Below are positions 48,408 through 57,590 of a stretch of DNA of 64,000 nucleotides, piece by piece. Both the position numbers and the translations under genes were made by a program. The number at the start of each line of letters is the position of its first letter. Within the stretch, counting starts at the first letter, position 1. Origin of the DNA: Arthrobacter sp. SLBN-112 (lineage in GTDB: Bacteria; Actinomycetota; Actinomycetes; Actinomycetales; Micrococcaceae); contig NZ_JAUSXY010000001.1 of assembly GCF_030944625.1 (NCBI RefSeq), forward strand, positions 2,542,001 to 2,606,000, in the 5' to 3' direction. The notes under the pieces are model-generated. The model had not been told where the DNA came from, did not search any database, and saw nothing but the letters and a program-made list of their open reading frames with translations.

Positions 48408-49455
48408 GTGCCCGAACACCTCCGAAACCGCGTTGACCGCCAGCCCACCGTCGCCGGCCTTTCCGAAGCAGACCTGCTGGCCCGCATCTTCCCACGCCTC
48501 CGGATGGAGGGATCCCACACATCAAGCACGCTCCTGGGACCCGGGGATGACGCGCGCCATCGTCGCGGCACCGGACGGCAAGACCGTGGTCAGCATCGAC
48601 ACCCAGGTCCAGGACCAGGATTTCCGCCTCCTCTGGCCCAACGGCTACCGCACCACCGGATTCGACGTCGGGTGGAAAGCCGCGGCACAAAACCTCAGCG
48701 ATATCAACGCGATGGGGGCCACCGCCACGTCGATGGTGGTCAGCCTCACCCTGCCGGTAGACACGCCTGTCGCGTGGGTGGAGGACCTGGCGGACGGGCT
48801 GACAGCAGGAATTCAGGCACTTGGAGCGACGGAATGTTCCGTGGCCGGCGGGGACCTGGGCCGCGGCCGCGAAATTTCGGTGACGGTCGCCGTCCTGGGA
48901 ACGCTCGACGGCGGCCGGGCAGTCCTGCGGTCAGGCGCCCTGCCGGGGGACGTCCTGGCACTGGCTGGAACCGTCGGGCACGCCGCGGCGGGCCTGGCCC
49001 TGCTTGAATCCGGCATCGCCGCGGAAACCCTTGGGCCCGCCGAACGGATCTTCCTTGACCTGCAATGCCGGCCCCGTCCGCCCCTGGAAGCAGGGCCGGC
49101 GGCACGGGCTGCAGGGGCCACGGCCATGCTTGATATCTCGGACGGACTCCTGCGGGACGGAAAGCGGCTGGCCGCTGCCAGCAACGTCGCCGTCGCCCTC
49201 GATCCCGCCCGGCTGGCGTACCTTGCCGAACTCCTGCGCCCGGCCGCAACGCTCCTGGACACGGACCCGGCACAGTGGGTGCTGGGCGGCGGCGAGGACC
49301 ACGGGCTGCTGGCCACTTTCCCGGCCGGTATTCAGCTGCCACCCGGATTCACTGCGATAGGCTCGGTACATGCACTCGGAACCGACGAAGGCCCGGGCGT
49401 CCTGATAGCGGGCCGGGCCGCGGACACCGGGGGATGGGATCACTTTGCACACTAA
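48408..49455 (+). pseudogene. thiL: Thiamine-monophosphate kinase, single-base frameshift
   Basis: An ATP-dependent kinase that makes thiamine diphosphate, about 349 residues when repaired. The first frame gives VAGLSEADLLARIFPRLR and LLGPGDDA, then departs. The +1 frame resumes with AIVAAPDGKTVVSIDTQVQDQDF, NLSDINAMGATATSMVVSLTLP, VAGGDLGRGREISVTVAVLG and MLDISDGLLRDGKRLAAAS. An extra C in the alternating gacgcgCgcc tract (48550-48558) restores GPGDDAAIV when removed. All metal and ATP motifs survive, so a sequence error is likely. The stop overlaps the start of the DAK2 gene. Confidence 0.85.
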
Positions 49456-50465
49456 GGTTGCCGCCAACGCGCTTGCGATGAAGAGGTGGCTGGGCAAGGC
49501 GGAAACTGCCCTGGGAAACCACAGCGACCGGCTCAACGCCATCAACATCTTCCCGGGTGGCTGACGGTGATACCGGCACCAACCTCTACCTCACCGTCCG
49601 CGCCGCTGCCCGTTCCCTGGTGCTCGCGGACGACCAGCCGGCTCCGGTGGATGTCGGGGAAGTCCTCGCCATGGCGGGGCAGGCGGCCATGGAAGAAGCC
49701 AGGGGAAACTCCGGAACCCTTTTCTCCGTTTTCCTGTGCGCAGCGGCCGAGCCCCTGGCCGGTCACACCCGGGTGACGTCCACACTGCTGTCGGCCGCAT
49801 TGAACCGCGCCCAGATCCGCGCCTGGTCTGCCCTCAGTGATCCCGTTCCGGGAACCATGCTTTCCGTCATGGAGGCAGCCGCCCGGGCCGCTGCCGCCGT
49901 GGACGCCGCACAGGACGGCGACGACAGCAACCATGCGCTGGGACTAGCCCTCGACGCGGCGGTGGAGGGGGCCCTGGCTGCGGTGATCCACACCGAGGAA
50001 CAGCTCGATGCCCTGCAGTCCGCCCACGTCGTGGACGCCGGTGGCGTGGGAATGCTGCTTATCCTCGACTGCCTTCGCTCGGCGGTCCTGGGTGAAGAAC
50101 TGCAGAATGAACTCCTCGACGGCCTGCATGGCTACGACGTCTCCGATCCCCACATCCACACCGCCATGCCTGACGCCGATGGCGTGGAAGTCATGTGCAC
50201 CATCACTCTCTCCCCGTTGAACGCCGCCACCCTGCGGCAGCGGCTTGACGAGATTGGCGAGTCCGTCATCATGAGCCAGGTGGGCAGCGGCGCGGACCCT
50301 GACGGGAACTACCGGTGGCGGGTGCATGTGCATGTTCCGCATCCGGACCAGGCTGTCGCCATCATCAGGTCTCTGGGCGAACCGTCCCAGATCAGTGTCA
50401 GCGAACTCGCGCTGCCCCGGGACCCGGACATGGACGCAGTGAACACCGGCGGGCATGAACGCTGA
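49445..50465 (+). pseudogene. DAK2-domain protein (FakA/YloV N-terminal type), single-base frameshift
   Basis: About 339 residues when repaired. The upstream frame (TTG at 49445, GGGGGA 10 nt before it; ATG at 49478 is an alternative) reads MKRWLGKAETALGNHSDRLNAINIFP and would stop in GG. The +1 frame continues as VADGDTGTNLYLTVRAAARSL, matching the family NVFPVPDGDTGTN ATP-binding motif, then ARGNSGTLFSVFL and DAGGVGMLLILDCL. One extra G in cccgGGtgg (49555-49557) explains the break. The family includes fatty-acid kinase FakA; the gene precedes recG in many Gram-positives. The C-terminal part after about residue 210 has a separate fold (VEVMCTITLSPLNAATLRQRL). Confidence 0.82.
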
Positions 50466-52725
50466 GCTCGACCTCGCCTTGGAGCGGCGCATCGGGAAGC
50501 GTTCCGCAGCGGTCATCGAGAAACATCTCGGTATCACCACGGTCGACGGGCTCCTGAACTATTTCCCGCGCCGCTACATGAGCCGCGGTGAGTTGACCCC
50601 CATCAGCGAGCTGCCGCTGGACGAGGACGTCACCTTGATCGCCAGGGTGCTTTCCAGCAGTACCCGCTCTATGCAGGCCCGCCGCGGCACCATCACCGAT
50701 GTCATAGTCTCCGACGATGACGGCCAGCAGGGGCTCCGACTGGTGGGCGGCCGTGACTTCCGCGGCAAGGTGCCCGGCACCCTCAAGATCAGCTTCTTCA
50801 ACGGGTACAAAGCCAAAACCGAACTCCTGCAGGGGCGACGCGCCCTGTTTTCCGGAAAGGTCACCAGTTTCAAGGGACAGCTGGGCCTGACCAACCCGGA
50901 CTTCCAGTTGGTGGACGAAGATCCCTTCAGCGACAGTGGCCAGGACCCGGAGAAGCTCGCGGCCATGCCCATTCCGGTGTACCCGGCCACGGCCAAACTC
51001 CCGAGCTGGAAGATCCAGAAGACCATCGCCACCCTCCTGGAAACACTCGACCTTGACGCGCTGCCGGACCCGGTACCCGCCGAGGTTTCCGCCCGCGAAG
51101 GGTTCCTGCCGGTCTCCGAGGCCTACCGTTTGATCCACGCTCCCGAGTCCGCCGATGACTGGCGCAGGGCGCGGGACCGCCTCCGCTACCACGAGGCCCT
51201 GGTGCTCCAGTCGGCGCTGGCACGGCGCCGGGCCCAGCTCGCGGCCGAGGAAGCCACCGCCCGGCGACCGGTAGGCGACGGCGTCCTGGCCTCCTTTGAC
51301 CGCAACCTGCCGTTCGCGCTCACGGCCGGCCAATCCGCCGTCGGCAAAACCCTCGCGGCGGAACTGGCACGCGACACCCCCATGAACCGGCTGCTGCAGG
51401 GCGAAGTGGGTTCCGGGAAGACCGTCGTGGCGCTGCGGGCCATGCTGCAGGTGATCGATGCGGGCGGGCAGTCTGCACTCCTGGCCCCTACCGAAGTGCT
51501 CGCGGCCCAGCATTTTGATTCCATCCGGCGAAGCCTTGGGCCGCTCTCCGGTGACGGCCTCCTGGGCGGCCTGGCCGGCGGAAACGGCAACTCGGTGCAG
51601 GTCACGCTGCTGACGGGCTCGATGCCCACCGCGGCGCGCAGGCAAGCCATGCTCGACGCCGCCTCCGGGACGGCGGGAATCATCATCGGCACCCACGCAT
51701 TGCTGAGCGACAACGTGTCCTTCTACGACCTCGGACTCATCGTGGTGGACGAACAACACCGTTTCGGCGTGGAACAGCGTGACGCCTTGCGGGCCAAGGC
51801 GCGCAAGCCGCCGCACCTGCTGGTTATGACCGCCACCCCCATCCCGCGGACCGTTGCCATGACTGTTTTTGGGGACCTGGAGACGTCCACCCTCAGTGAA
51901 TTGCCCCAGGGCCGGGCCCCGATCACCACGCACCTCGTGGGGCTCGCGGAGAACCCCGCCTGGGCGGCGCGGATCTGGGCGCGTGCTCGCGAGGAGATCG
52001 ACGCCGGGCGCCAGGTGTACGTGGTCTGTCCCAAGATCGGGACGGACGACGACGGCGACTTCAGCCCCGGCGAGGCCGCACCTCCGGGGGCGGAGGGAGA
52101 GGAAGGGCGGGAGCTCGCGTCCGTCACCGCCGTCGTGGACCACTTGCTGGCCGAGCCTTCGCTGGCGGGGGTGCCGCTTGCCCCGCTGCACGGACGCCAG
52201 GAACCGGACCTGAAGACCGGGACGATGGCCGGCTTCACCGCCAACCGGATCAAGCTGCTCGTCTCCACCACCGTGATCGAAGTCGGGGTGGATGTGCACA
52301 ACGCCACCTTGATGGTCATCCTGGACGCTGACAGGTTCGGGATCTCGCAGCTGCACCAACTTCGGGGGCGCGTTGGCCGTGGCGGACTGCCCGGGACCTG
52401 CCTGCTGGTCACCGCCCTGGAGCCGGGGCATCCCAGCCGGCGCCGGCTGGAAGCCGTGGTGGCCACCACGGACGGGTTCGTCCTCTCCCAGGAGGACCTC
52501 AAGCTGCGCCGCGAAGGGGATATCCTGGGCGCTTCCCAGTCCGGCGGACGTTCAACCCTGAAACTCCTGCGCGTGCTTGAGCACGAAGACGTCATCGCCC
52601 GGGCCAGGGAAGACGCCCAGCACATCGTCGGCGGGGACCCGCTGCTGGCAGGCCACCCCGAACTCGCCGATGCCATCGAGAAGTACCTCAACCCCGAGAA
52701 GGAGGCGTTCCTTGAACGCGGTTAG
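50455..52725 (+). CDS. recG: ATP-dependent DNA helicase RecG
   Basis: A 756-residue branch-migration helicase that remodels Holliday junctions and stalled forks. It has an N-terminal wedge/OB domain (LNYFPRRYMSRGELTPISEL...IISFFNGYKAK-like text), then superfamily 2 motifs: Q/I region FALTAGQSAVGKTLAAELARDTPMNRLLQGEVGSGKTVVALRAM (Walker A), LLAPTEVLAAQHF, GTHALL, VVDEQHRFGVEQR (DEQH box), VMTATPIPRT, and TTVIEVGVDVHNATLMVILDADRFGISQLHQLRGRVGRGG (motifs V and VI). An acidic insert (DDDGDFSPGEAAPPGAEGEEG) lies between the helicase lobes. The start overlaps the end of the DAK2 gene by 11 nt. Confidence 0.97.
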   Translation: MNAELDLALERRIGKRSAAVIEKHLGITTVDGLLNYFPRRYMSRGELTPISELPLDEDVTLIARVLSSSTRSMQARRGTITDVIVSDDDGQQGLRLVGGRDFRGKVPGTLKISFFNGYKAKTELLQGRRALFSGKVTSFKGQLGLTNPDFQLVDEDPFSDSGQDPEKLAAMPIPVYPATAKLPSWKIQKTIATLLETLDLDALPDPVPAEVSAREGFLPVSEAYRLIHAPESADDWRRARDRLRYHEALVLQSALARRRAQLAAEEATARRPVGDGVLASFDRNLPFALTAGQSAVGKTLAAELARDTPMNRLLQGEVGSGKTVVALRAMLQVIDAGGQSALLAPTEVLAAQHFDSIRRSLGPLSGDGLLGGLAGGNGNSVQVTLLTGSMPTAARRQAMLDAASGTAGIIIGTHALLSDNVSFYDLGLIVVDEQHRFGVEQRDALRAKARKPPHLLVMTATPIPRTVAMTVFGDLETSTLSELPQGRAPITTHLVGLAENPAWAARIWARAREEIDAGRQVYVVCPKIGTDDDGDFSPGEAAPPGAEGEEGRELASVTAVVDHLLAEPSLAGVPLAPLHGRQEPDLKTGTMAGFTANRIKLLVSTTVIEVGVDVHNATLMVILDADRFGISQLHQLRGRVGRGGLPGTCLLVTALEPGHPSRRRLEAVVATTDGFVLSQEDLKLRREGDILGASQSGGRSTLKLLRVLEHEDVIARAREDAQHIVGGDPLLAGHPELADAIEKYLNPEKEAFLERG

Positions 52726-52767
52726 CAAGGCAGGCCCCCAGGGCGCGGGCGGACGGCGGAAGCCTCG

Positions 52768-53391
52768 ATGACCCGGATTATCTCCGGCGCCGCGGGTGGT
52801 ACGCCGCTGAACGCGGTCCCGGGTTCCTTGACCCGGCCCACCACCGACCGCGTCAAGGAAGCGCTGTTCTCCCGGCTCGACGCTTTCGACGTGATCTCCG
52901 GCGCCAGGGTGCTGGACCTGTACGCGGGCTCCGGTTCCCTGGGCGTGGAAAGCGCCAGCAGGGGAGCGCAGGCCGTGGACCTGGTGGAGTCGGACGCCAA
53001 GGCGAGTGCAGTGTGCCAGCGCAATGCGGACCTTATCGACGGCGTTCTTGGCCGCAAGACCGTCAGTGTGCACCGTTCCAAGGTGGAGCCTTTCCTTGAC
53101 CGCACGCCGGGCACCGCTGCATGGGACCTGGTGTTCCTGGATCCGCCCTATCCGCTGGATGAAGGGGCATTGGCCGCGGTGCTCCAGAAACTCGCCGGCC
53201 ACCTGGCAGCAGGGGCCGTGGTGGTGGTGGAGCGGTCCTCGCGTTCTCCGGAGCCGGAGTGGCCCGACGGGCTGGCACGGTTCGCGGACAAGAAGTACGG
53301 CGAGACCCGGTTGTGGTTCGCCGAGCCGGCCGTGCCCGATGCCATTTCCGCCGCCGACATGCCGGAAGGGAATGAGGGGCAGGGGCCCTAG
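52768..53391 (+). CDS. rsmD: 16S rRNA (guanine(966)-N2)-methyltransferase
   Basis: A 207-residue SAM methyltransferase for m2G966 of 16S rRNA. It has MTRIISGAAGGTPLNAVPGSLTRPTTDRVKEALFSRLD, the SAM motif RVLDLYAGSGSLGVESASRGA and catalytic DLVFLDPPYPLDEGALAAVL. It follows recG by 42 bp. The usual next gene is coaD; here two opposite-strand genes lie between. Its stop codon overlaps that of the convergent methyltransferase-like gene by 3 nt. Confidence 0.95.
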   Translation: MTRIISGAAGGTPLNAVPGSLTRPTTDRVKEALFSRLDAFDVISGARVLDLYAGSGSLGVESASRGAQAVDLVESDAKASAVCQRNADLIDGVLGRKTVSVHRSKVEPFLDRTPGTAAWDLVFLDPPYPLDEGALAAVLQKLAGHLAAGAVVVVERSSRSPEPEWPDGLARFADKKYGETRLWFAEPAVPDAISAADMPEGNEGQGP

Positions 53392-54176
53392 GCCGAGAAG
53401 GGGTCCAGGTCCACTCCCGAGATGACCCGGGCAGGGTGGGGGCCGCGGGCGGCCAGCTCTGTTGTCCACGATTCAGGCCAAGAGCCCTGCGTTCCCGCCA
53501 GGATGATGTTTCCCGGGTACCTCGCCTCGAACATTCCCGCTTCCCCGAAGGCCGCGACATCGGCCATGGCCTTCCGCATGGCCGCAACCTGGCTCCTGAC
53601 CAGCGTGAGGGCAGGCTCGTCGCCCACGTTGACGATCAGCACCCCGCCCGGGCCCAACCGGTCCCGCGCCTCACGGTAGAAATCACTGGACGCGATGTGG
53701 GCCGGCGCCTCCGGCCCGGAAAAGATGTCCAGGATGACGACGTCGAAACTGAGTCCCGGGTCCAGCGCGCCAAGTGCCTCCCGGGCGTCGCCGATCATGG
53801 TGGTCAGGTCCGTGCCGTCGGGCAGGGGCAGGTGCCGGAGGACAAAGTCCAGCAGCTCGCGTTCCAGCTCTACCGCGTATTGCGGTGAGCCGGGCCGGGT
53901 GGCCTGGATGTAGCGTGCAAGGGTCAGCGCACCCGCGCCCAGGTGCAGGGCCCTGACCGGTTCCCCTGCGGGCGCGGCGAGATCCACCAGGTGGCCGATC
54001 CTGCGCAGGTATTCGTAGAAGATCTCATGGGGCCTGATGAGGTTGACATGGGACTGTTCCGCTCCGCCGATGGTCAGCACATAGCCGCCGTCGGTGAACG
54101 CATCCGGTTCGATCGTGGCGTGCTGGCCGGTGGTGCGCAGGAACCGGCTGGCAGCCCCAGCGGCGCCGCCGGACAT
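53388..54176 (-). CDS. Spermidine synthase-like SAM-dependent protein
   Basis: A 262-residue protein with the spermidine/spermine synthase fold: GYVLTIGGAEQSHVNLIRPHEIFYEYLRRIGHLVDL, ALHLGAGALTLARYIQATRPGSPQYAVELERELLDFV (SAM-binding), MIGDAREALGALDPGLSFDVVILDIFSGPEAPAHIASSDFYREAR and GGVLIVNVGDEPALTLVRSQVAAMRKA. The polyamine-site Asp pair is only partly kept, so it may be a methyltransferase or a spermidine synthase-like protein of other function, as is common in actinobacteria. The ATG overlaps the aminotransferase stop (ATGA), so it is co-translated with that gene. Confidence 0.85.
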   Translation of the reverse strand: MSGGAAGAASRFLRTTGQHATIEPDAFTDGGYVLTIGGAEQSHVNLIRPHEIFYEYLRRIGHLVDLAAPAGEPVRALHLGAGALTLARYIQATRPGSPQYAVELERELLDFVLRHLPLPDGTDLTTMIGDAREALGALDPGLSFDVVILDIFSGPEAPAHIASSDFYREARDRLGPGGVLIVNVGDEPALTLVRSQVAAMRKAMADVAAFGEAGMFEARYPGNIILAGTQGSWPESWTTELAARGPHPARVISGVDLDPFSA

Positions 54177-55405
54177 CAGAGCCTGCCGCGGAGGGTGGCC
54201 AGCCGGGCGGCAGCTTCCTCCAGGACGCCGGCTTTCTTGCAGAAGGCAAAGCGCAGCAGGCTTCGGGTCCGTTCCGCACCCTCGGGGTGGCAGAACACCG
54301 GAACCGGGATGGCGGCAACGCCCACCAGTGCCGGCAGGCGCCGGGCGAGGTCCAGGGCATCCGTGATGCCCAGCGGCGCGGTGTCCACGTTGACGAAGTA
54401 GGTGCCCCGGGGCGTGAAGACGTCGAAGCCGGCGTCCCGGAGGCCCGCGCTGAGAATGTCCCGTTTCTTCTCCAGGGTGGCCGCGATGCCGTGGAAGAAG
54501 GCGTCCGGCTGGCCGAGGCCCATGGCGATTGCCGACTGGAACGGTGTTCCCGAGCTGTACGTGAGGAACTGCTTGACGGTACGTACCGCAGCCACCAGGT
54601 CTTCCGGCCCGGTCAGCCAGCCGACCTTCCAACCTGTCAGGGAGAACGTCTTACCGGCAGAGGAGATGGTGATCGTGTTCCCGGCGGCCCCGGGCAGCGT
54701 TGCCACCGGGACATGGGCCACCCCGAACGTGAGGTGCTCGTACACCTCGTCAGTGACGATGATGCTGCCATGCTTGGCTGCGAGGTCCACTACCCGCTGC
54801 AGGACGGCCCTGGGAAAAACGGCGCCGGTGGGATTGTGCGGATTATTCAGCAGCACCACCCGGGTGCGGTCGCTGAAGGCCGACGCCAATGCGGAGAGGT
54901 CAGGCATGAAATCCGGGGCGGCGAGGGGTACGGTCACATGGGTGGCGCCGGTGAGGCCGATGACCGCACCGTAGGAGTCATAGAACGGCTCGAACGTCAG
55001 GACCTCGTCGCCGGGCCCCGCGAAAGCCAGCAGCGAGGCCGCGATGCCCTCTGTGGCCCCGGTGGTGATGATGACCTCCGTGGCGGGATCCGGCGTCAAT
55101 CCGTAGAACCGTTCCTGGTGCGCGGCCACCGCCTCCCGGAGCGCCGGGATGCCCTTGCCGGGTGCGTACTGGTTGGCTCCGGCCGCGATGGCCGCACGGG
55201 CCGCCTCCCTGATTTCCAGCGGCCCGTCTTCATCCGGGAAGCCCTGTCCAAGGTTGATGGCCCCGGTCTGGACGGCAAGGGTTGTCATCTCTTCGAAGAT
55301 GGTGACGCCCAGTCCGCCGTCCGGTGCCAGCAGGTTGGCGCCGAGCGCGGTCCGCTGCCAGGGAGCAGGTGCCAGGGGCGTGGAAAGTTCCCGTGGAGGA
55401 TGCAT
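54176..55405 (-). CDS. Class I PLP-dependent aminotransferase
   Basis: A 409-residue fold-type I aminotransferase. It has INLGQGFPDEDGPLEIREAARAAI, NQYAPGKGIPALREAVAAH, VIITTGATEGIAASLLAF, VVLLNNPHNPTGAVFPRAVL, VTDEVYEHLTFG, the PLP-lysine segment TISSAGKTFSLTGWKVGW and the C-terminal LLRFAFCKKAGVLEEAAARL. The profile fits the YbdL/kynurenine aminotransferase/DapC cluster; the substrate is not certain. ATG at 55405 is chosen over earlier in-frame starts because a TACCAT box ends 6 nt before it and similarity starts soon after. It faces away from coaD with only 43 bp between. Confidence 0.9.
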   Translation of the reverse strand: MHPPRELSTPLAPAPWQRTALGANLLAPDGGLGVTIFEEMTTLAVQTGAINLGQGFPDEDGPLEIREAARAAIAAGANQYAPGKGIPALREAVAAHQERFYGLTPDPATEVIITTGATEGIAASLLAFAGPGDEVLTFEPFYDSYGAVIGLTGATHVTVPLAAPDFMPDLSALASAFSDRTRVVLLNNPHNPTGAVFPRAVLQRVVDLAAKHGSIIVTDEVYEHLTFGVAHVPVATLPGAAGNTITISSAGKTFSLTGWKVGWLTGPEDLVAAVRTVKQFLTYSSGTPFQSAIAMGLGQPDAFFHGIAATLEKKRDILSAGLRDAGFDVFTPRGTYFVNVDTAPLGITDALDLARRLPALVGVAAIPVPVFCHPEGAERTRSLLRFAFCKKAGVLEEAAARLATLRGRL

Positions 55406-55411
55406 CCAGTC

Positions 55412-55442
55412 ATGGTATCCCGGCCTTTCCATGCGGTAGGTT
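55412..55442. promoter_or_regulatory. Overlapping divergent promoters of the aminotransferase gene and coaD
   Basis: Minus-strand TACCAT (55412-55417) ends 6 nt before the aminotransferase ATG, and plus-strand TAGGTT (55437-55442) ends 6 nt before the coaD ATG. They are 19 bp apart, so each -10 falls in the other's -35 region. Both -35 hexamers are poor. Confidence 0.55.
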
Positions 55443-55448
55443 CGGACC

Positions 55449-55949
55449 ATGAGACGCGCTGTGTGCCCCGGTTCCTTCGACCCCATCCACAACGGCCATC
55501 TCGAAGTCATTGCCAGGGCCGCCGGCCTTTTTGACGAAGTCATCGTCGCCATCTCCACCAACTACGCCAAGAAGTACATGTTCACCCTGGAAGAGCGGCT
55601 GGACATGGCCCGCGAGACGTTGGCCTCGCTCAAGGGCATCGTGGTGGAGCCTGTCGGCGCCGGGCTGCTCGCGGAATACTGCCGCCATCGGGGGGTGTCC
55701 GCCATCGTCAAGGGGCTGCGCTCGTCGTCGGACTTCGACTACGAGCTTCCCATGGCAACGATGAACCGGCAGCTCAGCGGGGTGGAAACGGTGTTCCTCC
55801 CCGCCGAAGCCAGTTACGTCCATTTGTCGTCCACCCTGATCAAAGAGGTGGCCGCATTGGGCGGCAGTGTCTCGGACTACGTGCCGCGTTCGGTGCACCG
55901 CCGCCTGGTTACCGGCGAGCCTGGCCCGGATCAGCAGCCAAGACGGTAG
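55449..55949 (+). CDS. coaD: Phosphopantetheine adenylyltransferase
   Basis: A 166-residue nucleotidyltransferase that makes dephospho-CoA, the penultimate step of CoA synthesis. Signatures are the T/HxGH motif CPGSFDPIHNGHLEVIARAAGLFDEVIVAI, KYMFTLEERLDMARETL, GLRSSSDFDYELPMATMNRQLSGVETVFLPA and YVHLSSTLIKEVAALGGSVSDYVP. Length is typical. The start is likely leaderless. Normally adjacent to rsmD; here separated by two opposite-strand genes. Confidence 0.97.
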   Translation: MRRAVCPGSFDPIHNGHLEVIARAAGLFDEVIVAISTNYAKKYMFTLEERLDMARETLASLKGIVVEPVGAGLLAEYCRHRGVSAIVKGLRSSSDFDYELPMATMNRQLSGVETVFLPAEASYVHLSSTLIKEVAALGGSVSDYVPRSVHRRLVTGEPGPDQQPRR

Positions 55950-56047
55950 GCTGGATGGGTACTTCGGCGCCGCCCCATGCCGGTTTGAGTCACCATGGCT
56001 CTTCAGGCTAAGATGGTACGTCGGTCATATGTTCAACAGGAGTTCTC

Positions 56048-56596
56048 ATTAAAAGAGATGCTGGTTCGCCCCTGGCGTTCGACGTCAAGGACCTCGGGCG
56101 CAGCCCGGGAAGCATGCGGACACTGAAGGAACATGTACCCGCACCAGGTGATCTTGGTGTGGCGCTCATTGGCGTTCAGGAAGGCTCGGATGTCGAGCTC
56201 GACCTGAGGCTTGAGGCCGTACACGAAGGAATTCTGGTATCAGGAACCGCTGCCGTCGAAGTAACCGGCGAATGCGGCCGATGCCTGGATCCCCTTGCGT
56301 ATGACCTTGAGGTCAATGTGCAAGAACTTTTCTTCTATGAAGGCATTGAGCTTTCGGACGGAGAAGAAGATGAAGAGCAACGTCGAGTCGAGCACGATGT
56401 AATCGATCTTGAACCGGTGTTGCGGGACGCGGTTGTCACCAACCTGCCGTTCCAGCCGGTGTGCCGGGAAGACTGCCAGGGCCTTTGCTCCGAATGCGGA
56501 GCTCGCCTGGAAGACGAGCCGGGGCACCACCACGAGGTCCTGGATCCTCGCTGGGCTGCCCTAGCTGATATGGCTAAGCCTGACCGGCAAAATTGA
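56048..56596 (+). CDS. YceD/DUF177 family protein, probable non-canonical ATT start
   Basis: About 182 residues from ATT at 56048, or 160 from the first ATG at 56114. Family features: SPLAFDVKDLGRSPGSM near the N-terminus, DLGVALIGVQEGSDVELDLRLEAVHEGILVSGTAAVEVTGECGRCLDPL, and the Cys pair CREDCQGLCSECGARL that likely binds zinc. The first conserved block lies upstream of the ATG, which is its own last residue. The open frame there contains no ATG, GTG or TTG back to a TAA at 56009, but ATT follows AGGAG by 5 nt. YceD proteins precede rpmF and act in 23S rRNA or ribosome biogenesis. Confidence 0.8.
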   Translation: MKRDAGSPLAFDVKDLGRSPGSMRTLKEHVPAPGDLGVALIGVQEGSDVELDLRLEAVHEGILVSGTAAVEVTGECGRCLDPLAYDLEVNVQELFFYEGIELSDGEEDEEQRRVEHDVIDLEPVLRDAVVTNLPFQPVCREDCQGLCSECGARLEDEPGHHHEVLDPRWAALADMAKPDRQN

Positions 56597-56632
56597 TTTG
56601 TACGTGTTTGTCTAGAGAGAAATGAGTTAGCC

Positions 56633-56836
56633 GTGGCTGTTCCCAAGCGGAAAATGTCTCGCTCGAATACCCGCGCCCGCCGCTCGCAGTGGAAGGCGAC
56701 CGCCCCCCACCTGGTGAAGACCGTTGAGAACGGCCAGATCACCTACAGCCTGCCGCACCAGGCAAAGGTCGTTACCGACTCTGCTGGCACCGCGCTGTTC
56801 CTTGAGTACAAGGGCCGCAAGGTCGCTGACGTCTAA
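56633..56836 (+). CDS. rpmF: Ribosomal protein bL32
   Basis: A 67-residue ribosomal protein, [21 protein letters not shown] at the N-terminus, which is diagnostic. The zinc-binding Cys pairs of the C+ form are absent, so this is the zinc-free type, and it is slightly longer at the C-terminus than in E. coli. The start is GTG at 56633 with only a weak ribosome site. It lies between the YceD gene (36 bp) and rnc (20 bp). Confidence 0.97.
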   Translation: MAVPKRKMSRSNTRARRSQWKATAPHLVKTVENGQITYSLPHQAKVVTDSAGTALFLEYKGRKVADV

Positions 56837-56856
56837 TCGGCCCAACAGGCTGACTG

Positions 56857-57585
56857 ATGTCTTCAACTGAAGAGCTTCTGAAGCGTCTCGGTGTCTCTAT
56901 TGACGCCGGGACGCTTCGTCTTGCGCTCACCCACCGTTCGTATGCCTACGAGAACGGCGGCATACCCACCAATGAGCGGCTCGAGTTCCTGGGGGACTCC
57001 ATCCTGGGCTTCTCCGTGACCGATGCCCTGTACCGGGACAACCCGGACCTTCCTGAAGGCGAGCTCGCCAAGCGCCGCTCCGCCGTCGTCAGCACCCGGG
57101 CACTGGCCGGCATCGGACGCAGCCTGGGCATCGGGGAATACATCTACCTGGGGCAGGGCGAAAAGCTCACCCACGGGAAGAACAAAGCCTCCATCCTTGC
57201 GGACACCATGGAGGCCCTGATCGGCGCCACCTACGTCTCCAACGACATCGAGACCGCGCGCCGGCTGGTCATGCGGCTGATCGGTCCGTTGCTGAAGGAT
57301 GCCGCCGTCCTGGGCGCCGGAACCGACTGGAAGACCAGCATCCAGGAACTCGCGGCAAGCCGGCAGCTCGGAAGCATCCACTACGCGGTGGACGGCTCCG
57401 GCCCGGACCATGCCCGCACGTTCACGGCCGTCCTGAATATCGGCGGCAACGCCTACGGCAGGGGTTCCGGGCACTCCAAGAAAGAAGCCGAACAGGAAGC
57501 CGCGGCCGACGCCTGGCGGGTGCTTTCGGGGGCCGAAGCCCAGGAGGCCGCCGGTACGTCCGCCGGCTCCGCAGCCGCCAAGTAG
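56857..57585 (+). CDS. rnc: Ribonuclease III
   Basis: A 242-residue double-strand-specific endonuclease that processes rRNA precursors and regulates mRNA. The catalytic signature is [63 protein letters not shown], with the second acidic cluster [23 protein letters not shown]. The dsRNA-binding domain spans about 155-225 ([64 protein letters not shown]). mutM follows 5 bp after the stop. Confidence 0.97.
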   Translation: MSSTEELLKRLGVSIDAGTLRLALTHRSYAYENGGIPTNERLEFLGDSILGFSVTDALYRDNPDLPEGELAKRRSAVVSTRALAGIGRSLGIGEYIYLGQGEKLTHGKNKASILADTMEALIGATYVSNDIETARRLVMRLIGPLLKDAAVLGAGTDWKTSIQELAASRQLGSIHYAVDGSGPDHARTFTAVLNIGGNAYGRGSGHSKKEAEQEAAADAWRVLSGAEAQEAAGTSAGSAAAK

Positions 57586-57590
57586 CGTCC

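Noticed and set aside
52709..52771. Small ORF bridging the recG end and the rsmD start
   Set aside because: It is a short out-of-frame reading of low complexity without similarity; coincidental.
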